From the NCBI GenBank assembly GCA_002238725.1, contig MPMX01000041.1:1-41797 (forward strand): DNA of 41,797 nucleotides. Direction: 5' to 3'. This document shows positions 1 to 6,662 of this stretch, piece by piece. This stretch comes from Rhodospirillaceae bacterium bin65 (GTDB lineage Bacteria > Pseudomonadota > Alphaproteobacteria > Bin65). A model generated the notes under the pieces. That model saw only the letters and a program-made list of their open reading frames with translations, had not been told where the DNA came from and ran no database searches. Numbering within the stretch: position 1 is the stretch's first letter; every line of letters begins with the position of its first letter. Both the position numbers and the translations under genes were made by a program.

Positions 1-141
1 GTATATTCCACTATTGTCAACGCTATATTTGGTGTTTATTGAGACTTTTTTTCTAAATATTGTATGGTTTGTGTCCTTGATGATTTTCTGAAGGCCGTCT
101 CGCCCGGCACTTTTATATATAATCCCCTTTTAAACCCTCCC
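1..141. other. AT-rich left edge, no gene seen
   Basis: The first roughly 120 bases are strongly AT-rich compared with the rest of the window, and they lie just beyond the 3' end of the heme A synthase gene. No convincing coding frame is visible. On the minus strand, bases 15-20 read TTGACA, a perfect sigma-70 -35 hexamer, but its -10 partner would fall outside the window. The patch may be the edge of an AT-rich insertion or the control region of a gene to the left. Confidence 0.4.
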
Positions 142-145
142 CTAC
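132..145. repeat. half copy of the 29-bp palindromic repeat
   Basis: These 14 bases (AAACCCTCCCCTAC) are identical to the right arm of the palindrome at 10098-10126, and the following CGGAT is shared too. The left arm is absent and is replaced by AT-rich sequence. The half copy covers the TAG stop codon of the heme A synthase gene (142-144), so that gene's 3' end is built from repeat sequence. Confidence 0.6.
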
Positions 146-1185
146 GGATTCCGGACGGCGGCATGCCGGGCGGCGGCGTGCAGCACGGCTGCCGTCACCA
201 GCAGCATGGCTCCGGCCTGGTGCAGGGACGCCAGCCAGACCGGTGCGAACAGGAGCAGCGTCGCGATGCCGAGCGCCGTCTGAAGGAGCGCGGCGGCGAG
301 CAGCCAGCCGGCCTGCCGCCGTTCCGCCGCGCCGCGCCGCCTGCGCGTCCGCCGCCACAGGGCGAGGACGAGCAGGACGCTCAGGACCGCCAGGACCCGG
401 TGGTTGAACTGGACGGCGACCGGATTGGCGACCAAGTCGGCAAGTCCGCCGCCCGGCTGCAGATAGTCCGCCGGCACCAGCGCGCCGCCCATCAGCGGAA
501 ACGTGTTGTGGATCCGACCCGCGTCGAGGCCCGCGACGAAGGCGCCGTACAGGATCGTCAGCGCGATTGCGCTATAGACGGCAAACGCCAGCAAACCGCC
601 GCCTGCCGGCGAACCGGCCGCAGCCGCTGGCGGCCGGTCCATCCGGGCGATCAGCCAGACAATCCAGGCATAGAGGATCATGGCGAGCGACAGGTGGGCG
701 GCGAGCCGGTAGTGGCTGACCGAGGGCCGGTCGACCAGGCCGCTCGCGACCATGTACCAGCCCAGCGCGCCTTGCAGGCCGCCCAGGACAAACAGCGCGA
801 TCAGCGCCGGGATCAGCCGGCCCGGCAGGCGGCGGCGCAGCAGCAGATAGACGAAACCGGCCAGGAAGACGACGCCGATCAGCCGGCCGAACAGCCGGTG
901 CAGGTATTCCAGCCAGAAGATTGCCTTGAACCCGTCGACGGTCAGGCCGGGAAAGACCTGCCGGTATTGCGGCGTTTCTTTATAGAGATCGAACAGGCGC
1001 AGCCAGGCCGCGTCGCCGAGCGGCGGCAGCCAGCCGAACAGGGGCCGCCACTCGGTCATCGACAGGCCGGATTCGGTCAGCCGGGTCAACCCGCCGAGGA
1101 CGACCATGGCGAAGATCATCGCTGCGACCAGCAGGAGCCAGCGGCGGACGGACGGATGAACGGGATCGGGATGCGGCGCGGCCAT
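142..1185 (-). CDS. ctaA: heme A synthase (Cox15/CtaA family)
   Basis: This integral membrane protein of 347 residues should oxidise the heme O methyl group to give heme A for cytochrome c oxidase. Eight hydrophobic segments are readable in two similar halves. The expected histidines are present: H96 in LEYLHR, H158 and H164 in SHYRLAAH, H226 in RIHNTFP, H262 in FNHRVL and H322 in LHQAG. Family members conserve such histidines for heme binding. Length is normal for the alphaproteobacterial Cox15 type. The ATG at 1185 is followed by a short cytosolic leader and the first membrane segment. No other oxidase assembly gene is adjacent. The gene is divergent from the aromatic-CoA ligase, 172 bp away. 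Confidence 0.93.
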   Translation of the reverse strand: MAAPHPDPVHPSVRRWLLLVAAMIFAMVVLGGLTRLTESGLSMTEWRPLFGWLPPLGDAAWLRLFDLYKETPQYRQVFPGLTVDGFKAIFWLEYLHRLFGRLIGVVFLAGFVYLLLRRRLPGRLIPALIALFVLGGLQGALGWYMVASGLVDRPSVSHYRLAAHLSLAMILYAWIVWLIARMDRPPAAAAGSPAGGGLLAFAVYSAIALTILYGAFVAGLDAGRIHNTFPLMGGALVPADYLQPGGGLADLVANPVAVQFNHRVLAVLSVLLVLALWRRTRRRRGAAERRQAGWLLAAALLQTALGIATLLLFAPVWLASLHQAGAMLLVTAAVLHAAARHAAVRNP

Positions 1186-1357
1186 GGCAGTGGCGGAAAC
1201 GGCGGGCGGGCGAATCGGTAACGCGCCTTGTTGCGCGATGATTCGGCAGACCGCCTTGTGCTAAAGCCGGAATAATCCGAAGACCCCGTGCAATTCGACG
1301 CGCGCGGCCCGAACGACACGATGCGGGATCGGCGCGGCACATAACAGGAGTCACGCG
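1186..1357. promoter_or_regulatory. divergent intergenic region, ctaA / aromatic-CoA ligase
   Basis: This 172-bp gap separates two head-to-head genes and must contain both promoters. A 5-bp-arm hairpin lies at 1222-1237 (CGCGC and GCGCG around a 6-base loop). A clear ribosome-binding site, CAGGAG, sits 8 bases before the ligase ATG. I could not assign convincing -35/-10 boxes, so the promoter call is positional only. Confidence 0.35.
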
Positions 1358-2938
1358 ATGACTGCCCATACGGTCGCCGTTACCCCCGACCCCGCCAACG
1401 GCGCGGCTCTGCGATTTGCGACGCCGTTCAACGCCGCCGTGCCGTTCATCGACCGACACCTCGCCGAAGGTCGCGGTACCAAGACCGCCATCCTGACGAC
1501 GACCGGACAAGACGTCAGCTACGCCGGCCTCGCCGCCGCAGTAAACCGGTACGGCAATGCGCTGAAGGGGCTCGGCATCGGGACCGGCGAGCGCGTTCTC
1601 ATGGTGGTGAAAGATTGCCCGGAGTTTTTCTTCGTGTTCTGGGGCGCCATCAAGGCGGGCATCGTGCCGGTGCCGCTGAATACGTTGCTGACGTCCGGCG
1701 ACTACACCTACATGATCGACGATTCGGCCGCCGCCGCCATCGTCTGGTCGCCGGAATACGACGCTACGGTGCGCGAAGCCTTGGCGCAGGCGGCCCGCAC
1801 GCCGGCCCACCTGCTGCCGCAGGATCGCGCCGCCGCTCTGGCGGCGGAGGCGTCGGACAGGCTTGAGCCGTATCCGAACGAAGCCGAAGACGACTGTTTC
1901 TGGCTCTACTCTTCCGGCTCGACAGGGTCCCCGAAAGGCGCGATCCACCGGCACCGCGACATGGTCGTGACCAGCCAGCAATACGGTATCGGCGTGCTCG
2001 GCATGCGCGAGGACGATATCTGCTTTTCCGCCGCCAAGCTGTTTTTCGCCTACGGGCTCGGCAACGCCATGACCTTCCCGCTCTGGTTGGGCGCCACGGC
2101 GGTGCTGGCCGCCGAACGGCCGACGCCACAGATGACCTTCGACATCTTCGAACGCTTCCGCCCGACTCTCTATTTCGGCGTGCCGACGCTCTATGCCGCA
2201 CAACTGGCGGCAATCGAAGGCGGTGCGGTGTGCGACACGGCAAGCGTCCGCTGGTGCGTCTCGGCCGGCGAGGCCCTGCCGGCCGACATTTTCCGGCGCT
2301 GGCGGGAGAAGACCGGCGCGACGATCCTGGATGGCATGGGCTCGACCGAGGCGCTGCACATTGTCATCTCCAACCGGCCCGACAGGCAGAAACCCGGCAC
2401 CAGCGGCCTCATGGTGCCCGGCTACGAGGCGCGCATCGTCGGCGAGGACGGCGCGCCGCTGGCCGCCGGAGAAGCCGGCGCCCTGCAGATCCGGGGCGGT
2501 TCGACGGCGCGCGGCTACTGGAACCTGCCGGAAAAGACCGCCGCAACCATGCAGGACGGCGGCTGGCTCGATACCGGCGACACCTACCGGATCGACGGCG
2601 ACGGCTTCTACGTTTGCGAGGGCCGGTCGGACGACATGATGAAGGTTGGCGGCATCTGGACCTCGCCGGTCGAGATCGAGGCCTGCCTGATCGGCCATCC
2701 CAAGGTGCTGGAGGCCGCCATCGTCGGGCGCAAGGACGACGCCGGCCTGATCAAGCCGGAGGCCTGGATCATCCGTGCCGAGGGAGTGACCGACGGCGCA
2801 GCGGCCTTACAGGAAGAGCTGCACAGCCACGTCAAGTCGAACCTCGCGCCCTACAAGTATCCACGCTGGTGGAAATTCGTCGATGTGCTGCCCAAGACGG
2901 CCACGGGAAAAATCCAGCGCTTCAAGCTGCGCTCGTAG
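1358..2938 (+). CDS. benzoate/4-hydroxybenzoate-type aryl-CoA ligase
   Basis: This ANL-superfamily enzyme of 526 residues should activate an aromatic acid to its CoA thioester with ATP and CoA. The P-loop YSSGSTGSPKG lies near residue 183. The stretch FFAYGLGNAMTFPL followed by PTLYFGVPTLYA is characteristic of the benzoate-CoA ligase subfamily. The C-terminal PKTATGKIQRF carries the conserved catalytic lysine. The ATG at 1358 has CAGGAG upstream. The nearby operon 6120-10039 looks like 4-hydroxybenzoyl-CoA reductase, so 4-hydroxybenzoate is the substrate I infer, but benzoate cannot be excluded from sequence. The 3' end overlaps the convergent dioxygenase gene by 17 bp. Confidence 0.88.
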   Translation: MTAHTVAVTPDPANGAALRFATPFNAAVPFIDRHLAEGRGTKTAILTTTGQDVSYAGLAAAVNRYGNALKGLGIGTGERVLMVVKDCPEFFFVFWGAIKAGIVPVPLNTLLTSGDYTYMIDDSAAAAIVWSPEYDATVREALAQAARTPAHLLPQDRAAALAAEASDRLEPYPNEAEDDCFWLYSSGSTGSPKGAIHRHRDMVVTSQQYGIGVLGMREDDICFSAAKLFFAYGLGNAMTFPLWLGATAVLAAERPTPQMTFDIFERFRPTLYFGVPTLYAAQLAAIEGGAVCDTASVRWCVSAGEALPADIFRRWREKTGATILDGMGSTEALHIVISNRPDRQKPGTSGLMVPGYEARIVGEDGAPLAAGEAGALQIRGGSTARGYWNLPEKTAATMQDGGWLDTGDTYRIDGDGFYVCEGRSDDMMKVGGIWTSPVEIEACLIGHPKVLEAAIVGRKDDAGLIKPEAWIIRAEGVTDGAAALQEELHSHVKSNLAPYKYPRWWKFVDVLPKTATGKIQRFKLRS

Positions 2939-4151
2939 CGCGTATCGCCCGCCGCAGCACGCGGATCCGGCTCAGCACCTCTTCCCGCTCCATGTAGCAG
3001 CCCTTGAGCGCCCGCTCGCCGGTGGCGTCGTCGAAGGCCGTGCGACCGTGCAGGATGCGGCGATTGTCAAAAGCGACCAAGTCGCCAGGCGCATAATCGA
3101 AGGTCACGGCAAAGCGGTCGCCGGCGGCCAGAGTCTGGAACGCGCGCAGGCCGGCATAGGCCGCTTCCACGTCGGCAAAATCGACGTTGAGCGGCCCGCG
3201 CAGGAAGGTCGTGGCGCGGATTTCGCGGAGATTGCCGGCACCGTCCAGCACGACCAGCGGCGCGCGCCAGCGATAGTCGGTCACGGGCGAGCGGTTCGTG
3301 AAGGTCCACTCGATTTGCGTTATAGCCCGCCACAGATCGGCATCGGTTTTGCGGATACGGTCGGCGATCGCAAAGCCATCGACATAGATCGCCCGGCCGC
3401 CCCGTGTCGTGTTGACCAGACAGTGCAGCAGCTGCAGACCGGGCTCGTATTCCCGGGTCGCCAGGTCGGTATGGGGCGCCAGGGCGCCTGCGAAGTAGGC
3501 ATTCGAATCCGCGCTTCTGCGCGATGCCACCGGCGCGGTCCTGACGTCGAACAGGAAACCGAAATTGGAATTGCGGATCGTGCCGATGCGCTCGGCGACC
3601 CGTTGCACCGCGGTCTCGTCGGTCGGCACCTGGCGCAGGCGCACGATGCCGAATTCCATGAGGGATTTGAGCGCCGCCAGCAGCGTCCCGTCGTCTTCCA
3701 GGCAGTCCGGGCCGTCGAATGTCGGCGGGATATCAAGGCTTCGCGCGTCCCAGCAGGTCGGCGCGATTTCACCGAGATCGTCGTGCGGGCCGTTGGAATA
3801 GTCCAGCGCGCGCAGCCAGCCGGGGTGGTAGGCCACCGTCACGCCTTCTGGCGCAAATGTCACTTCGACGCTGCCGTTCTCCGCAACGGTTACAGCCGAT
3901 ACGGCGAGATATTCCGGCAGATCCCACGGATGGCCGACCTGTTCGCGCGTTACCGGGTTGTGGGTCTGCGGCTCGGCCGCGTTGTCGCGCAGCCAGATCG
4001 CGTGATAGCGGCTGACCCGGCCGTCGTCCCAGGCAATCGTGACGATCCGGCCGTCCGTGGTGGCCTCGACCGGCCGAAATTCGACCGGCCAGGTATCGAA
4101 ATCGGGCGTCGGCGGCCAGGCGCGGTCCGAAGGCGCATCCATCCCTGACAT
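2922..4151 (-). CDS. gamma-butyrobetaine hydroxylase-like TauD/DUF971 dioxygenase
   Basis: About 409 residues. An N-terminal GBBH-like (DUF971) domain contains IWLRDN near residue 52, and a C-terminal TauD domain carries the Fe(II) triad: H227 and D229 in PHTDLA, and H368 in RRILHGR. Family members hydroxylate gamma-butyrobetaine, trimethyllysine or related compounds using 2-oxoglutarate and oxygen. Unusually, the Cys-rich zinc site that normally follows WLRDN (CxC..C) is replaced by AAEPQTH, so the N-terminal domain probably does not bind zinc in the usual way. I chose the ATG at 4151; ATG 4142 is possible, and an in-frame TTG exists at 4214. The gene lies 102 bp downstream of an acyl-CoA dehydrogenase gene on the same strand. 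Substrate is not determinable. Confidence 0.85.
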   Translation of the reverse strand: MSGMDAPSDRAWPPTPDFDTWPVEFRPVEATTDGRIVTIAWDDGRVSRYHAIWLRDNAAEPQTHNPVTREQVGHPWDLPEYLAVSAVTVAENGSVEVTFAPEGVTVAYHPGWLRALDYSNGPHDDLGEIAPTCWDARSLDIPPTFDGPDCLEDDGTLLAALKSLMEFGIVRLRQVPTDETAVQRVAERIGTIRNSNFGFLFDVRTAPVASRRSADSNAYFAGALAPHTDLATREYEPGLQLLHCLVNTTRGGRAIYVDGFAIADRIRKTDADLWRAITQIEWTFTNRSPVTDYRWRAPLVVLDGAGNLREIRATTFLRGPLNVDFADVEAAYAGLRAFQTLAAGDRFAVTFDYAPGDLVAFDNRRILHGRTAFDDATGERALKGCYMEREEVLSRIRVLRRAIRATSAA

Positions 4152-4253
4152 TGCGGCGGTTCGCTTGACGGACTGAAGGGGCGCCCGTCTCGCGCCATTC
4201 GCGCCGCCGGTCAAGCGAAATTTCGTGCCGTCGTTTCCTGCCGTCTTACGGGC

Positions 4254-5402
4254 TCAGCCCCTGCCCCCGAACAGCGCGCGGGCGATCACGACATTCTGAA
4301 TCTCGTTGGCGCCGTCGAGATATTGGGCGATCTTGGCGCCGGCCAAATGGCGGGCCAGCGGATGATCGTGGGTCAGGCCCCAGGCGCCCATGACCTGCAT
4401 GCAGTCGTTCAAGCGGTCGAACGCGACCCGCGTGGCGTATTTCTTGGCGTGGGCGGCCAGAACCCGGCCCTCCGGATCGCCGGCGGCGAGCGCGGCGCCG
4501 GCCTTCGCGGCGAGCGCCGAGGCCGCTTCAAGTTCGCTGGCGGCATCTGCCAGTATCCACTGTATTCCCTGCTTTTCCGTGTTGCGCGTACCGAACAGGG
4601 AACGGTGCGAGATGAAGGCGATCGCCGCGTCGAGCCCGGACCGCAGCATGCCGCAGGCGCTGTAGGCGACGTTGACCCGCGCCAGGTCGATGCCCTGCAT
4701 CGCCGCCGCGAAACCGCGCCCGGCTGGAATGAAATGGGCCGCTTCGTCAAGTTCCAGACCGTCGAAGCGGAAGCCGCCGGCGCCCAGCGCGTGGCTGCCC
4801 AGCATGGCATAGGCCGGCAGGCGCTCGACCCCCGGCGCGTCCGCCGCCGCGAGGAAACAGGCAACGCCCCGGTGGCCCGCCGCCGGATCGGTCTGGGCGT
4901 AGACGCTCAGCAGGTCGGCGTGGGAGCCGCTGGTCACCCAGGCCTTCTCGCCGTCGATGCGCCAGCCGGTTTCCGTCCTCGTCGCCGTGGTCAGCACGTT
5001 GGCGGCATCGCTGCCACCCTGGGGCTCGGTCAGCAGGAAGGCGCCGATGCGCCGCCCGGCGATCAGGTCGGGCAGATGGGCCGCGTGATGGTGGGCCTCG
5101 CCGTTGCGCGCGATATTGCCGGCCAGGTTGTTGTGGACCACAAGGCTGAAGGCGAAGGCGAGGTCGGCGGCGGCCAGCACTTCCATGATGCGCGCCATCG
5201 CGGCGAGATCGAGGCCCGCCCCGCCCAACTCCTCGGGCACCAGCAGGCCCATCAGCCCGGCGTCGGCCGCGGCCTCGAACGCCTCGCGCGGCGCGCGCCG
5301 GTCGCGTTCCCAGGCGGCGGCGTGGGGGGCGACGGCCTCGGCGGCGAAGCGGCGGGCGGTCTCGACGAAACGGTCGGATCTGGCGGCGGAACCGGCGGAC
5401 AT
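4254..5402 (-). CDS. acyl-CoA dehydrogenase
   Basis: A full-length (382 residues) FAD-dependent acyl-CoA dehydrogenase. It shows the family signature FLLTEPQGGSDAAN near residue 122, then WVTSGSHADL and the C-terminal YLDGANEIQN. At the position where MCAD-type enzymes have the catalytic Glu of YEGT, this protein has Asp (LDG), a variation seen in some branches. The ATG at 5402 is preceded by AGAGG. It is probably co-transcribed with the downstream dioxygenase (2922-4151), suggesting a shared catabolic route, possibly for a carnitine-like or branched acyl compound, but this is inference. Substrate chain length cannot be read from the sequence. Confidence 0.88.
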   Translation of the reverse strand: MSAGSAARSDRFVETARRFAAEAVAPHAAAWERDRRAPREAFEAAADAGLMGLLVPEELGGAGLDLAAMARIMEVLAAADLAFAFSLVVHNNLAGNIARNGEAHHHAAHLPDLIAGRRIGAFLLTEPQGGSDAANVLTTATRTETGWRIDGEKAWVTSGSHADLLSVYAQTDPAAGHRGVACFLAAADAPGVERLPAYAMLGSHALGAGGFRFDGLELDEAAHFIPAGRGFAAAMQGIDLARVNVAYSACGMLRSGLDAAIAFISHRSLFGTRNTEKQGIQWILADAASELEAASALAAKAGAALAAGDPEGRVLAAHAKKYATRVAFDRLNDCMQVMGAWGLTHDHPLARHLAGAKIAQYLDGANEIQNVVIARALFGGRG

Positions 5403-5545
5403 GGCAGCGGCCTCTTTCGGGCAGTCAGGAGCGCCGCAACAAAGCCCGAAACGCCGGCCGGATCAAGGCGCGGGGATCGTGGAACGACGGACGAGCCGGT
5501 CGCGCGCCCTGTCTCAGCCAAACCTGCCGGAACGGCCCTTTCCGC

Positions 5546-5917
5546 CTACGACGGGGTCATCAGGCCGATCACCGCGCCGCCGGGGTCCTGGACGATGGCG
5601 ATGCGGCCGACATTCGGAACGTCGAAGGCATCCTGCAGGACCGCGCCGCCGGCGCCGGCGACCTTTGCCGCGGCGGCATCGACATCGTCCACGCCGATAT
5701 AGGCCATCCAGTGGTTCGGCATGTCCGGCGCGCCGGTCTTCGCCTTGTCCATGATGCCGGCAACCATCTTGTCGCCGGATTTGGCCACCGTGTACGTGAA
5801 ATTCGGCATCGGGACATCGTCATAGGTCCAGCCGCAGACCTCGGCGAAAAACGCCTTGCATTTTCCGACATCGCCGGTGAGCAGTTCGTTCCAGTAGAAG
5901 GCGCCGTGATCGGCCAT
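5546..5917 (-). CDS. VOC (glyoxalase/bleomycin-resistance) family protein
   Basis: A small protein (123 residues) containing a single vicinal-oxygen-chelate domain. It opens with GAFYWNELLTGD and closes with VQDPGGAVIGLM, as in the tandem VOC proteins related to mycobacterial CFP30B, but here only one half is present. Such proteins usually dimerise to build one metal site. An AAGGAGA ribosome-binding site precedes the ATG. It is divergent from the molybdenum hydroxylase operon across a 202-bp gap. No specific reaction can be assigned. Confidence 0.82.
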   Translation of the reverse strand: MADHGAFYWNELLTGDVGKCKAFFAEVCGWTYDDVPMPNFTYTVAKSGDKMVAGIMDKAKTGAPDMPNHWMAYIGVDDVDAAAAKVAGAGGAVLQDAFDVPNVGRIAIVQDPGGAVIGLMTPS

Positions 5918-6008
5918 GATGGGTTCTCCTTGCGTTGGGCGGCACCCGCTTATCCCGCGCGCAAGGCCGGCCCAATGTCGATATCGTCACAGGCCCGGCG
6001 TCCCTTCG

Positions 6009-6039
6009 CCGGGAGCGGGCCGGGAGCGGGCCGGGAGCG
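6009..6039. repeat. 11-bp GC-rich tandem repeat, 2.8 units
   Basis: The unit CCGGGAGCGGG occurs at 6009-6019 and 6020-6030, and a partial third unit (CCGGGAGCG) ends at 6039. The units abut directly and are identical. The array lies just upstream of an AT-rich, likely regulatory stretch before the molybdenum hydroxylase operon. Confidence 0.8.
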
Positions 6040-6057
6040 CAAAGATAATTGAGATTG

Positions 6058-6099
6058 CAAATTATTTGTGTTACTGACTATTTGTCTTGCCACACAAAT
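6058..6099 (+). promoter_or_regulatory. candidate operator with four ATTTG/CAAAT boxes upstream of the hcr-like operon
   Basis: In an AT-rich strip 20-62 bases before the first subunit's ATG there are four related boxes: CAAAT (6058-6062), ATTTGTGTT (6064-6072), ATTTGTCTT (6080-6088) and ACACAAAT (6092-6099). The first two form an 11-bp near-palindrome. ATTTGTGT (6064-6071) and ACACAAAT (6092-6099) form a perfect 8-bp inverted repeat with a 20-base spacer. The two ATTTGTnTT boxes are direct repeats 16 bp apart. This layout suggests a dimeric regulator site overlapping the promoter. The regulator family is unknown. Confidence 0.45.
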
Positions 6100-6119
6100 T
6101 GGCGACAGGAGCCGGAACG

Positions 6120-6647
6120 ATGGCCAAACGGATCGTCAGTTTCACCCTGAACGGCCGGGCGCATGACGGCGTCGTGCCGGACAATACCCTGCTGCTCGAC
6201 TATCTGCGCGAGGGGCTGGGCCTGACCGGCACCAAGACCGGTTGCGACGGCGGCGAATGCGGCGCCTGCACGGTGCTGGTGGACGGCCGCGCGCAGCTCT
6301 CCTGCCTGACGCTGGTCGGCCAGGTCGCCGGCAAGGCGGTCGAAACCGTCGAGAGCCTGTCGCGCAACGGCCGGCTGTCGGACGTCCAGGAAGGCTTCCA
6401 CATGAAACTGGGCGCGCAGTGCGGCGCCTGCACGCCGGGTTTCGTCATGGCGGCCGAGGCGCTGCTGCGCCGCAACGACCGGCCGGACGACGACGATATC
6501 CGCGAGGCGCTGGGCAGCAACATTTGCCGCTGCACCGGCTACATCAAGATTCTCGACGCCGTGCACCATGCCGCCGCCCGCCGGCGCGGCGAGGAACCGG
6601 CGCCCTACCCGCCTCTGCCCGACCGGGCGGCCGGACAAGCGGCGTAA
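6120..6647 (+). CDS. hcrC: 4-hydroxybenzoyl-CoA reductase-like gamma subunit (2x[2Fe-2S])
   Basis: Iron-sulfur subunit of a xanthine-oxidase-family molybdenum hydroxylase, 175 residues. The plant-type [2Fe-2S] ligands are C42, C47, C50 and C62 (GCDGGECGAC then SC). The second cluster uses C101, C104, C136 and C138 (QCGACTPGF and ICRCTGY). The ATG at 6120 is chosen because CAGGAG lies just upstream and MAKRIVSF matches the family's N-terminus; a TTG at 6087 would add 11 residues without support. It is followed after 15 bp by the molybdenum subunit. The order gamma-alpha-beta and the features of the beta subunit favour 4-hydroxybenzoyl-CoA reductase over a generic CO- or xanthine-dehydrogenase. 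Confidence 0.85.
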   Translation: MAKRIVSFTLNGRAHDGVVPDNTLLLDYLREGLGLTGTKTGCDGGECGACTVLVDGRAQLSCLTLVGQVAGKAVETVESLSRNGRLSDVQEGFHMKLGAQCGACTPGFVMAAEALLRRNDRPDDDDIREALGSNICRCTGYIKILDAVHHAAARRRGEEPAPYPPLPDRAAGQAA

Positions 6648-6662
6648 CCGGGGGACGGAGCG

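Noticed and set aside
64..1221. Long plus-strand open frame opposite ctaA
   Set aside because: Its composition is Arg/Gln/Asp-rich as expected for the antisense of GC-rich genes, it matches no family, and the minus strand encodes a clear Cox15 protein.
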